Shown: positions 6,120-13,619, counted from the stretch's first letter. The stretch is DNA of 14,093 bases from an uncultured Clostridia bacterium (GCA_945916025.1 CAMEGD010000028.1:1-14093); one strand, 5' to 3'. Notes: generated by a model not told the origin, from the letters alone. Numbers and translations are program-made.

Positions 6120-8369
6120 TTATTCTGCTATTTCTAGTGTACAGATTAAATCTGACCAGTCATGCATTGGAGTAGCTTCAAGTCCCTTTACTCTAGTTGT
6201 GAATACATCATAGTATTCATTAGCGTATAGAGGAATATTTGGTAAATATTCGTTAAACCATAATTGGAATTCTAGCCATCCATTTAACCAAGCTGTAGGA
6301 TCAGATGAATCAGATTTTCTCATTGTTTCTAAGATAGTGTCTAATTCAGGTACGTTAACTCTATTATAGTTTCCGCCTACATCTATTTGAGAACTGTGGT
6401 ATCCGTAGTATGGATCGTTTGGAATAGCAAATCCTGTACCCATGTTAAATACTGTTGGTGCTTCTGCATCAGCAGCATCTGGATAATAGTAATGGTCTAG
6501 TAATGTTGCAAAGTCAACTGGATTGAAGATATAATTCATACCTACTAATTTAGTGTTATCTGGTAATTGAGTTGCAATTAAGTCAGATACTTCGTTGTTA
6601 GTAGAACCTTCATGGATAACTCTTAATTGGTTACCTTCTGCATCATATCTAAAGTAATCAAATCCGTCTTTGTTAGAATTGAACATTTCTTGTGCTTTTG
6701 CTGGATCCCAAGGAGTAGTTCCATCAGCTTCGAAAGTGTATGGAGTTGTATCTAATGCTTGGTTAGCAAGTTCAGCGTTTCTTGTGTAGTTGATAGCTTT
6801 TTCGTTAAATTCTGCGCCTTTATCTAGGTATTCGAATTGAGCAACACCAAATGCTCCATTAACAACTGTTCCGTATCCACCAGCTATAGTTTGGATGAAT
6901 TCGTTTCTGTCAAGTGAGTAAGCAATTGCTTGTCTAACACCTTGATATTGAGTGGCACCCATGTCAGTGATTATATTTAATAATCCATAACCGTTTCTTG
7001 AGAAAGAATGAGTTCCAACTTTATCAGTATTTTCTTTAGCTTTATCAATCTTAGCACCTTCAATTAGTCCTGGTACTATGTCGATAGTTCCTGCAAGTGC
7101 AAGGTCAAGGTCTAATTTTTGGTTAACTGTTTGTACTACTACGTTTTGAATAGTAGGTTTTTTACCTTCAGCGTTTCCTTTGAAGTTTTCGTTAATAGTT
7201 ACTTTAGCCATGCTGTTTGCAAATTCAACAAATTTGTATGGTCCAGAAGTTACATCTGGGTTAAATCTGTAGTTATAAGCAACATCATTAGCTGCTGCAG
7301 TCATAAGAGTTTGAAGTGGAGACATTTCGATAGTTCCGTCTTCATATCCTTTTAATGTAGCTTCAGCGTCTTTAACTTGTTTGTAAAGGTCTAACATATA
7401 AGCATAGTCAGGATCTGTATCTTCAGCTGCTAAAGCTGCTTCATAGTCTGCTACTAATGCGTCATAGTTAGCAATGTTTTCTTCATTAAATTGTGTGTAT
7501 TGATCAGATGCATCTTTATAAGATTGTAATTCGCTGTCATAAGTTTCTTGAGCTTGTTCTACTTGAGCTTTTTGACCTTCAATTAAAGAGTTTATATCTT
7601 CTTCAGTAATTTCATAACCTTCAGCTACTACTAAAGATTTACCTACAACGTCTACGTTTGGAGCAAATCTGTGAAGTGGGCTAGGTCCAACTCCTACTAA
7701 TGCAGTTTCATGGAAGTATGGAACTTTATCAGCTTTAAGAGTTACTTTGAAAGTATAATCATCAATTAGTTCAACACCTGCGAATTCAGTAGTTGTTCCG
7801 TCATGGAATTCATCAAATCCAAGGATGTCTTCAGCACCGGTACTATTAGAAGCACCAGTTACCATCCATTCTGGACTAGCATGGAATAAAATACCAAATA
7901 CATAGTCTTTAGCTGTAATAGGTTCTCCATCACTCCATTTTAAGTCATCAAAAATCTTGAATTGGAATGATTTTGTTCCGTCTTCGTTTTCAGTGATAAC
8001 CATATCTCCATCTACAACTGTAGGATTAACATGGAATTCACCAGCTTCGTCATAATAAGTAGTAGCAAGACCAAGGTCTCCACCATAGTTACCTATTAAT
8101 CTCTTAATCCATACATCATAAGAAGAGTTACCAAATCCGTTAATGTAATCAGCGTTTAAGTCTGGAGCTCCAACTACTAGAGTGTTAGCATCAGCAAAAC
8201 TTTCTACGCTTTCTACGCCTTCTTCTGCTGGTTCAGCAGTTTCTTCTGTTTCAGTAGTTTCTGCAGTTTCTGCAGGTTCTGTAGTTTCAGTTTTGTCACC
8301 ACATGCAACCAAAACAGTAGTCATCATTAGCATTAACACTAATAATAAAGCGATGCGTTTGTTATTCAT
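6120..8369 (-). CDS. oppA: Oligopeptide-binding lipoprotein OppA (SBP family 5) with helical insertion
   Basis: This is the cell-surface receptor that captures peptide and delivers it to OppBC. Residues 1-22 are a lipoprotein signal peptide ending in the lipobox LVAC, with C23 as the lipidated residue. A Thr/Glu/Ala-rich acidic tether follows (about 27-57). The mature fold is the extracellular solute-binding family 5 type: KWSDGEPITAKDYVFGI (144-160), SGPYKFVEF (375-383), VRQAIAYSLDRNEFI (478-492) and a C-terminal NIPLYANEYYDVFTTRVKGL region. Length is 749 residues against about 540-600 for typical OppA. Much of the excess is residues about 254-345, a charged helical segment placed between GPSPLHRF and GPYKF. 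It is the first gene of the importer, with a strong AGGAGG site and its own promoter. The substrate is probably peptides, but related binding proteins take nickel, sugars or other ligands, so this remains a family-level call. Confidence 0.95.
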   Translation of the reverse strand: MNNKRIALLLVLMLMMTTVLVACGDKTETTEPAETAETTETEETAEPAEEGVESVESFADANTLVVGAPDLNADYINGFGNSSYDVWIKRLIGNYGGDLGLATTYYDEAGEFHVNPTVVDGDMVITENEDGTKSFQFKIFDDLKWSDGEPITAKDYVFGILFHASPEWMVTGASNSTGAEDILGFDEFHDGTTTEFAGVELIDDYTFKVTLKADKVPYFHETALVGVGPSPLHRFAPNVDVVGKSLVVAEGYEITEEDINSLIEGQKAQVEQAQETYDSELQSYKDASDQYTQFNEENIANYDALVADYEAALAAEDTDPDYAYMLDLYKQVKDAEATLKGYEDGTIEMSPLQTLMTAAANDVAYNYRFNPDVTSGPYKFVEFANSMAKVTINENFKGNAEGKKPTIQNVVVQTVNQKLDLDLALAGTIDIVPGLIEGAKIDKAKENTDKVGTHSFSRNGYGLLNIITDMGATQYQGVRQAIAYSLDRNEFIQTIAGGYGTVVNGAFGVAQFEYLDKGAEFNEKAINYTRNAELANQALDTTPYTFEADGTTPWDPAKAQEMFNSNKDGFDYFRYDAEGNQLRVIHEGSTNNEVSDLIATQLPDNTKLVGMNYIFNPVDFATLLDHYYYPDAADAEAPTVFNMGTGFAIPNDPYYGYHSSQIDVGGNYNRVNVPELDTILETMRKSDSSDPTAWLNGWLEFQLWFNEYLPNIPLYANEYYDVFTTRVKGLEATPMHDWSDLICTLEIAE
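7335..7610 (-). other. Helical (coiled-coil-like) insertion in OppA
   Basis: In relatives the distance between the proline-histidine segment (here GPSPLHRF, about 228-235) and GPYKF (376-380) is about 40 residues; here it is about 140. The extra stretch (residues about 254-345) is rich in Gln, Glu, Ala, Tyr and Lys without prolines in its first 60 residues (for example INSLIEGQKAQVEQAQ). A probable turn lies at the EDTDPDY segment (316-322), so a two-helix hairpin on the surface of the binding protein is predicted. Confidence 0.75.
8199..8291 (-). repeat. Low-complexity Thr/Glu/Ala tether of OppA
   Basis: Imperfect short repeats (GAAACTGCA, GAAACTACT, GAAGAAACT) encode a Thr/Glu/Pro/Ala-rich run directly after the lipidated cysteine. 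It is a flexible acidic spacer between membrane anchor and binding domain, and its repeat structure makes it prone to length change by slippage. Confidence 0.75.
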
Positions 8370-8410
8370 TATTTTTCCTCCTATCCTTAAAACATTTTTG
8401 TGTTTTAATT

Positions 8411-8448
8411 ATAATAAAATGCATCTATTAATATTGTAAACGTTTTAT
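8411..8448 (-). promoter_or_regulatory. oppA: Putative oppA promoter, overlapped by a cre-like sequence
   Basis: On the minus strand a -35 box TTTACA (8440-8435) and a -10 box TATTAT (8416-8411) are separated by 18 bases, about 40 bases ahead of the oppA RBS AGGAGG. The plus-strand sequence TGTAAACGTTTTAT (8435-8448) matches the CcpA operator consensus TGWAANCGNTNWCA at all but the last two positions and overlaps the -35 box, the expected place for repression. The promoter is reasonable; the operator call is weak. Confidence 0.45.
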
Positions 8449-8543
8449 TGGAAAAAATCTACTATATTTGTAATTTAAATAGTTGTTTTTTTCAAATTAA
8501 TTAAATAACATTTATTCTTAGCCTAGTTTTTGGATTATAGTTT

Positions 8544-10250
8544 TTATATTTGGAACTTTTCTATAATTGATTTCACTTCTAAAGTTCCCACTTCCTCATT
8601 GGTTTTTTCACTCCTAGTAGAAAATTCCACTATTTTCTCTTGGGCTTTTTTACCTACAGTTATCCTTAAAGGTATACCAATTAGGTCCCTATCCTTAAAC
8701 TTAACTCCTGGCCTTTCCTTCCTGTCATCTAGTAAAACATCATATCCAAGATCTGTAAATTCCTTATAAAGGTCTTCTCCAAGTTTTACTTGGGCCTCAT
8801 CGTTTATATTTACAATAGTAACTATAATATGGTAAGGAGCTACTGAAAGTGGCCAAATTATACCATCTTCGTCATGGTGTTGTTCTATTATAGCTGCCAC
8901 AGTTCTAGAAATCCCAATTCCATAAGATCCCATATATACTACTTGGTCTTTTCCATTTTCATCAAGGTAGGTAAAACCTAAAGAGTCAGAATACTTAGTA
9001 CCAAGTTGGAAGATATTTCCTACTTCTATTCCCCTGTCTAGGTGGAGGGTTCCATCTGATTCTGGGTCTTTGTCCCCTTCTTCTACTAATAATAAGTCTT
9101 CTACTACAATTCCTTCAAAGTCTCTTCCGTAGTTTACGTTTTTTAGGTGGTAGTCTGTTTTATTTGCACCTATAACTAGGTTTTTCATCCTAGTTAGTCT
9201 TTCATCTACAAATAATCTAAACTTTCCTTCTAGGTTAAGGGGACCTGAAAAACCTGGTTCAGCCTTAGTAAGCTTTCTTATTGACTCATCACTTGCAATT
9301 TCTATATCAAAATCACTTACCCCTGCTGCATTAAATAACTTTGTTTCATTTAATTGTCTATGCCCTGGAATTAAGGCCATAATAATTTCTTTGTCTACAG
9401 TTTCGTAGATAACTACTTTGGCTAATTTTTCTTTCCCAATATTTAAAAATTCTGAAAGGGCGTCAATAGTTTTTACATTAGGAGTATGGACTTCTTCTAT
9501 TTCTAAAGGTTGTCCACTTTCGTCTACATCGATTATTACCTTAGCCTTTTCATCTGTTGCTGCATAAGAGGAATCATTTGAATAAGCAATTACTCCTTCG
9601 CCAGTTTCTGATAAGGCAATGAATTCATGGGAGTCAGATCCGCCCATTGCCCCACTATCTCCCTGAACTATCCTAAAGTTTAGGTTCATTCTCTCAAAGA
9701 CTTTTGTATAAGCATCCCACATTTCTTTGTAGCTATTTCTCATGCCTTCTGGGTCTTTATCAAAGGAATAGGCATCTTTCATTATAAATTCTCTAGCCCT
9801 AATTACACCAAATCTAGGTCTTTTTTCGTCCCTATATTTAGTTTGAATTTGATAAAGGTTTAAAGGTAGTTGCTTATAACTTTTTATTTCGTCCTTTAAT
9901 AGCATAGTAAAGTATTCTTCGTGGGTTGGGCCAAGACAAAACTCCCTTTCGTTTCTGTCTTTTAGTTTAAACATTTCTGGTCCAAAGGTATCCCACCTAC
10001 CACTTCCTTCCCAAATTTCTTTTGGTTGGATAGCTGATAATAGGGTTTCTTGGGATCCTGCCCTGTCCATTTCTTCCCTTGTAATTTGTTCAATTTTTTT
10101 TATTACCTTGTAACCTAGTGGAAGATAAGTATATACTCCACTTACATTAAGTCTAATCATACCTGACCTAAGGAGTAGCTGATGGCTTGCTATTTCTGCA
10201 TCAGATGGAACTTGCCTTAGGGTTGGTAAATACATTTTTGATAGTCTCAT
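8544..10250 (-). CDS. proS: Prolyl-tRNA synthetase, bacterial type with editing domain
   Basis: This cytoplasmic class II synthetase charges tRNA-Pro with proline using ATP. It has 568 residues, the normal length for the bacterial form. Catalytic motifs are LGPTHEE (106-112), motif 2 around YRDEKRPRFGVIRAREFIMKDAYSFD (139-164) and motif 3 GSYGIGISRTVAAIIEQHHD (441-460). The insertion (YbaK/INS) editing domain that removes mischarged alanine spans about 225-395 and keeps the lysine of LAKVVIYE (K278). The anticodon-binding domain is about 470-568 (DDRKERPGVKFKDRDLIGIP). The start ATG has AAGGAGGG just upstream. A T-box leader with its own terminator precedes the gene. No terminator is visible after the stop codon, so some transcription may continue into the oppA region. 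Confidence 0.97.
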   Translation of the reverse strand: MRLSKMYLPTLRQVPSDAEIASHQLLLRSGMIRLNVSGVYTYLPLGYKVIKKIEQITREEMDRAGSQETLLSAIQPKEIWEGSGRWDTFGPEMFKLKDRNEREFCLGPTHEEYFTMLLKDEIKSYKQLPLNLYQIQTKYRDEKRPRFGVIRAREFIMKDAYSFDKDPEGMRNSYKEMWDAYTKVFERMNLNFRIVQGDSGAMGGSDSHEFIALSETGEGVIAYSNDSSYAATDEKAKVIIDVDESGQPLEIEEVHTPNVKTIDALSEFLNIGKEKLAKVVIYETVDKEIIMALIPGHRQLNETKLFNAAGVSDFDIEIASDESIRKLTKAEPGFSGPLNLEGKFRLFVDERLTRMKNLVIGANKTDYHLKNVNYGRDFEGIVVEDLLLVEEGDKDPESDGTLHLDRGIEVGNIFQLGTKYSDSLGFTYLDENGKDQVVYMGSYGIGISRTVAAIIEQHHDEDGIIWPLSVAPYHIIVTIVNINDEAQVKLGEDLYKEFTDLGYDVLLDDRKERPGVKFKDRDLIGIPLRITVGKKAQEKIVEFSTRSEKTNEEVGTLEVKSIIEKFQI

Positions 10251-10264
10251 TTTCCCTCCTTAAA

Positions 10265-10303
10265 TAATAAAAAAGGCATCCCATCTCTAAGAGACGAAAT
10301 GCC
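10265..10303 (-). terminator. T-box regulated terminator of proS leader
   Basis: On the minus strand GGCATTTCGTCTC (10303-10291), TTA and GAGATGGGATGCC (10287-10275) form a 13-bp stem counting G-U pairs, followed by TTTTTT. The 5' arm overlaps the end of the T-box sequence (ACGGCAT), so terminator and antiterminator exclude each other. This is the expected switch geometry. Confidence 0.9.
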
Positions 10304-10450
10304 GTGGTACCACTCTAATTTATTCTTTATGATTTATATAGGAATCACCCTAAATGCTCAAAGATTTGGCCAGTAAACTAGTTTGTAGAATGCTTCCACC
10401 ATTTCATTCCTCGCTAGACCCTATATTTACCTTCTTTCTTTTCTACGCTT
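10265..10450 (-). ncRNA. T-box riboswitch controlling proS (proline specifier CCA)
   Basis: The minus strand carries the canonical T-box sequence AGAGTGGTACCACGG (10316-10302), which pairs with the acceptor end of uncharged tRNA. Upstream lie stem I elements (AGCGAGGA, GGTGGAAGC) and, near the 3' side of stem I, GGCCAAATCTTTGAGC. In this the CCA at 10369-10367 is placed like a specifier codon and reads proline. Downstream is the intrinsic terminator. Uncharged tRNA-Pro should stabilise the antiterminator and turn on proS. The 5' boundary is approximate. Confidence 0.92.
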
Positions 10451-10455
10451 TTTAA

Positions 10456-10484
10456 AGATTACTATAATTTTCAAAAAAAGTCAA
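10456..10484 (-). promoter_or_regulatory. Putative promoter of the T-box/proS transcript
   Basis: On the minus strand TTGACT (10484-10479) is followed 17 bases later by TAATCT (10461-10456); an overlapping TATAGT (10466-10461) is a better -10 but too close. It lies directly after the pirin stop codon and just before stem I of the T-box. The -35 is good and the -10 is weak, so the exact start is uncertain. Confidence 0.4.
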
Positions 10485-10485
10485 T

Positions 10486-11325
10486 CTAATTTGATGGATC
10501 TTCCTTTACAAAGGTACCATTTTCTAGTTCTTCAAAGGCAAGGGCAAGATCAGAGTTATTGGTCATAACAATTGGTCCACCCCATGCTACTGGCTCATTT
10601 AGTCTTGGTGCTTCTACAAAGATAAGGTGTAGAGGTTCATTTAAAGATTCAATGTCTATGGAAGTACCTTCAGAAAACAACAAGGCAGTTTTTTCTGTAA
10701 AGGCTTGGTCTTCAATTTTAACCCTGCCTTCTAGATTAAAGATAAAGTGAGTATCTAGTTCTTCCAATGGTATTGTAAATCTAGTGTTTGGTTCTAGTTT
10801 TATTTCTACAAATTTTGCTTGAATATGGTGAGGTGTAGCTCCCTTTAAGTCCTTAAATTCACCAGAAATAGCCTTATAGACAACACCTTCTTCATGTCCT
10901 ACAGGCACTGATTCATTTTTTATATCAAAGTACTTTGGTGATGTCATCTTGTCTTTTCCTGGAAGATTTAACCAGAATTGAAGTCCTAACATTCTATCAG
11001 ATTCCTTTGGAAATTCAGAGTGCAAAACTCCACTTCCCGCTGTCATCCATTGAGAATCTCCCTCTCCTATTGTACCTTCGTTACCCATTGAGTCTTTGTG
11101 ATCTATTCTTCCCTGAGATAGGTAAGTAATTGTTTCTATTCCCCTATGTGGATGGGTTGGAAAACCTAGTATATAGTCATCAGGATTTGTAGAATCAAAG
11201 GAGTCTAACATTAATATTGGGTCAAATGCCTCAACTGTTCCCCTACCTAATACTCTAGTTAGATGAACGCCAGCACCATCGACTGCTCTTTGGCCTTTAA
11301 CTGCTTTAATAACATGCGCTTTCAT
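10486..11325 (-). CDS. Pirin family protein (metal-binding bicupin)
   Basis: This 279-residue two-cupin protein is of the pirin/YhaK-YhhW type. The metal site of the N-terminal cupin is complete: H58 and H60 in FPTHPHRGIET, and H102 and E104 in GSGVLHSEFP. Other family landmarks are MGNEGTIGEGDSQWMTAGSGV (80-100) and a C-terminal cupin with LNEPVAWGGPIVM. Bacterial pirins bind Fe or similar metals, and some have quercetin 2,3-dioxygenase activity; the physiological substrate is generally unknown and I do not assign one. AAGGAAG precedes the ATG. The gene is divergent from the plus-strand cyclodeaminase-like pair, and the gap contains an AT-rich TATATAAT element that may be its -10 box. No own terminator is visible before the proS leader. 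Confidence 0.92.
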   Translation of the reverse strand: MKAHVIKAVKGQRAVDGAGVHLTRVLGRGTVEAFDPILMLDSFDSTNPDDYILGFPTHPHRGIETITYLSQGRIDHKDSMGNEGTIGEGDSQWMTAGSGVLHSEFPKESDRMLGLQFWLNLPGKDKMTSPKYFDIKNESVPVGHEEGVVYKAISGEFKDLKGATPHHIQAKFVEIKLEPNTRFTIPLEELDTHFIFNLEGRVKIEDQAFTEKTALLFSEGTSIDIESLNEPLHLIFVEAPRLNEPVAWGGPIVMTNNSDLALAFEELENGTFVKEDPSN

Positions 11326-11365
11326 ATAAACTTCCTTTCTTTATATAATTTCATATTATATATAC

Positions 11366-11390
11366 CCAGATAAATTTTCCTTTATCCTGG
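11366..11390. repeat. Imperfect inverted repeat in the divergent intergenic region
   Basis: CCAGATAAA (11366-11374) pairs with TTTATCCTGG (11381-11390) over nine base pairs with one bulged base and a six-base loop. It lies between the start of the pirin gene and the putative promoter of the plus-strand pair. It is not followed by a T run on either strand, so it is more like an operator or an mRNA leader hairpin than a terminator. Confidence 0.4.
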
Positions 11391-11405
11391 AAAAGCTATT
11401 GTCTA

Positions 11406-11434
11406 TTTACTGTTATCCCTTAGTCTGTTAAGAT
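11406..11434 (+). promoter_or_regulatory. Putative promoter for the tandem cyclodeaminase-like genes
   Basis: TTTACT (11406-11411) and TAAGAT (11429-11434) are separated by 17 bases and end 18 bases before the start codon, leaving a short leader that just holds the AAGAGGTG ribosome site. Each box matches consensus at about four positions, so this is a modest call. Confidence 0.35.
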
Positions 11435-11452
11435 ATTTAAAAGAGGTGACTT

Positions 11453-12529
11453 ATGACTTACAATTACCCAAAATACAACGAACCAGATTGGAATAATACT
11501 ATACTTTTAAATTCTCCTAATGTGGAATTTATAAAGGTTGAAATAGATGGAGTCCTTCCACCTTGCTTTCACTTATCAAGTGTATATCCAGAATATATAA
11601 AGGAATCAGGCAAGTGGACCCTCCTAGAAAATAACATCCCCTTCGGAGTTGTAGTAAAAAGAAATGAAAAAATAATGACCATAGAACCTGCTAGGGTTTT
11701 AAAAAACGACCTTATCCTATGTGCTGAAAAAGATGATGGTAGTCAAGGTATCTATGTAAACAAGACTCCCTTTGACAATTTAGAAAAAAACTTTAAGGTT
11801 CTACCTTATGATGAGTCAGGTTCAGACAAGTATGAAAAACTTGTAGATATTTTGAAATATGAAAAGGAAAGCCCAGATGGATACATAGTTTGGGTTTTAG
11901 GTCCTGCTGTAGTCTTTGATTATGATACAAGGGTTGCTATGATGGAACTTATGGAACTAGGTTTTATAGATTCAATTTTAGCTGGAAATGCAATGGCTAC
12001 CCATGATTTAGAAGGTGGATACTTAGAAACTGCCCTAGGACAAAATATCTATACCCAAGAGTCCTATCCAAATGGCCATTACAACCATCTAGACACCATA
12101 AATGAAGCTAGAAAACTAGGTTCTATAGAAGCCTTTGTAGAATCTGGAGAGGTAAAAGACGGATTGATTAGAAAGGCCGTTGAAATGGAAATGCCTTATG
12201 TTTTAGCTGGGTCTATTAGAGATGACGGTCCTCTGCCTCCTGTATATGGAGATGTCTTAGAAAGTATTGAGGAAATGGAAGCTGAGCTAAACAAGGCTAC
12301 TTTAGTAATCTCTTTGGCTACTCAACTTCATTCTGTTTGTGCAGCATCAATGACTCCATCTTATAAGGTAATAGACAATACCTTAAGGCCAGTTTTTGTG
12401 TATAATATTGATATTTCAGAATATTCTGTTCAAAGTGTATCTAGAGTAAGGGATAATTACGCAGTTGAAGGCTTTTTGACTAATGCCCAAGACTTTGCCT
12501 TTGTCCTTAAGAAAAAACTTATAAAGTAG
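11453..12529 (+). CDS. TIGR00300/COG1915-like protein, archaeal-type ornithine cyclodeaminase candidate (copy 1)
   Basis: This 358-residue protein has the layout of the archaeal family related to the LOR/SDH region of cyanobacterial ArgZ/AgrE, whose members convert ornithine to proline and ammonia with bound NAD. The N-terminal domain (about 25-105) has the family pattern VEIDGVLPPCFHLSSVYPEY...GKW...GIYV. The C-terminal Rossmann-like domain carries VWVLGPAVV (146-154), LAGNAMATHDLE (176-187), NGHYNHLDTINEARKLGSI (207-225), LAGSIRDDGPLP (251-262) and HSVCAASMTPS (293-303). The usual polar motif residues are all present, so this copy is probably catalytically competent. AGAGGTG precedes the ATG. 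It is followed after 7 bases by a paralogue, forming a two-gene operon. Family membership is from remembered sequence patterns; the reaction is inferred from characterised relatives and not certain for this branch. Confidence 0.8.
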   Translation: MTYNYPKYNEPDWNNTILLNSPNVEFIKVEIDGVLPPCFHLSSVYPEYIKESGKWTLLENNIPFGVVVKRNEKIMTIEPARVLKNDLILCAEKDDGSQGIYVNKTPFDNLEKNFKVLPYDESGSDKYEKLVDILKYEKESPDGYIVWVLGPAVVFDYDTRVAMMELMELGFIDSILAGNAMATHDLEGGYLETALGQNIYTQESYPNGHYNHLDTINEARKLGSIEAFVESGEVKDGLIRKAVEMEMPYVLAGSIRDDGPLPPVYGDVLESIEEMEAELNKATLVISLATQLHSVCAASMTPSYKVIDNTLRPVFVYNIDISEYSVQSVSRVRDNYAVEGFLTNAQDFAFVLKKKLIK

Positions 12530-12536
12530 GTGACTT

Positions 12537-13616
12537 ATGTTTAAACCACAAATTTATATTGAACCAGACTTTGATAATGACTTTTTTAATAAGGCTCCAG
12601 ATGCAAGTTACGAAGAAGTAATAGTAGAAGGAGTTGCTCCTGATAACTACCATGCCATGAGTATTTATCCTGAATACTTCAAGATAGATGGGAAATGGAT
12701 AGGGGTAGCTGAAAGTAGAATGGATACAGTTCCAGTAATTAAAGATGACAAAATTGAAGTAGTTGAATTTAGAAACTTGCAAGTAGGTGACAGGGTTATA
12801 GTGGGAAGAAGTGAAGATGGATCTGAGGGAATTTATCTCTATACAGATGGATTTACAACTTCTCAAAACAAGGGTGATATTTTCCAATTTAGAAGTGGTA
12901 GAACTAGAGAAACTGCCTTTTCTAAAGACTACGATGAACTTTTTCAAATTCTTAAATACGAAAGGGCTAATAATGGCCATATAGTATGGGTTGTAGGCCC
13001 AAATGTAGCCATGGATGATAGGACTAGGTTTTATTTTTCCCAGCTCATTAAGGCTGGCTATGTAGATGCCTTAATAGGCGGAAATACCCTAGCTACTGTA
13101 GATATAATGAAGGGCCTAAAGTCTAATGATTCTAGAATATCCCAAAGGGGCTCTTATTCCCTTTACGAAACAAAACAAGACTATATTACTATTTCTAAAA
13201 TTAGAGAAGCAGGTTCTATAAAAAAAGCAGTAGAAAAAAAGATCATCAAAGAAGGGATTATGAAGACCTTAGTTGACCTAAAAGTACCTTATATTTTAGC
13301 AGGGTCTATAAGGGACAGGTATCCTCTACCTGAAACTATAAATAATGTCTACAATGCCCAAGATTTAATGAGAAGTGAAACAAGAAAGGCAACTTTATTA
13401 ATCTGCCTGTCCTCAGTTTTATTTACAATTGCCTGTGGAAATATGACTCCATCTTACAATATCTTTGATGATATAGTTAGACCAGTTTATATATATTCAG
13501 TTGACCTTCAAGAGTTTTCTGTAAACAAGTTGACTGACAGGGGAACACTAGAGGTAAAAACTGTAGTAACAAATGTCCATGACTTTATCTATCAGTTGGC
13601 AGATGTCTTAGGATAA
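12537..13616 (+). CDS. TIGR00300/COG1915-like protein, copy 2 with altered motifs
   Basis: This 359-residue tandem paralogue of the preceding gene aligns end to end. Family features include the N-terminal VEGVAPDNYHAMSIYPEYF...GKW...RMDTVPV and LQVGDRVIVG (81-90), then VWVVGPNVA (150-158), GGNTLATVDIM (181-191), SIKKAVEKKIIKEGIM (227-242), LAGSIRDRYPLP (254-265) and CGNMTPS (300-306). Several positions kept in copy 1 are changed: the His of ATHD is Val188, the GHYNH segment is replaced by SLYETKQDY (208-216), DDG is DRY, and the His of QLHS is Phe296. The fold should be intact but the active site may not be, so it could be an inactive partner of copy 1, a regulator or an enzyme with a changed substrate. 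A TAGGTG site and a 7-base gap after the copy-1 stop indicate coupled translation. A strong hairpin terminator follows. Confidence 0.78.
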   Translation: MFKPQIYIEPDFDNDFFNKAPDASYEEVIVEGVAPDNYHAMSIYPEYFKIDGKWIGVAESRMDTVPVIKDDKIEVVEFRNLQVGDRVIVGRSEDGSEGIYLYTDGFTTSQNKGDIFQFRSGRTRETAFSKDYDELFQILKYERANNGHIVWVVGPNVAMDDRTRFYFSQLIKAGYVDALIGGNTLATVDIMKGLKSNDSRISQRGSYSLYETKQDYITISKIREAGSIKKAVEKKIIKEGIMKTLVDLKVPYILAGSIRDRYPLPETINNVYNAQDLMRSETRKATLLICLSSVLFTIACGNMTPSYNIFDDIVRPVYIYSVDLQEFSVNKLTDRGTLEVKTVVTNVHDFIYQLADVLG

Positions 13617-13619
13617 AAA

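Noticed and set aside
8182..8439. Plus-strand open frame opposite the oppA signal peptide and tether
   Set aside because: Its Ser/Val repeat is merely the complement of the Thr/Glu/Ala-coding repeat of oppA.
8450..8543. A terminator for proS in the AT-rich gap before oppA
   Set aside because: Only weak A/T pairings are present, with no GC-containing stem followed by a T run on the minus strand.
12519..12980. 153-codon open frame on the minus strand opposite the start of the second cyclodeaminase-like gene
   Set aside because: It lies fully antisense to a well-supported family protein. Its translation is a biased Phe/Tyr/Ser/Asn-rich mixture with no domain, and it has no good ribosome binding site.
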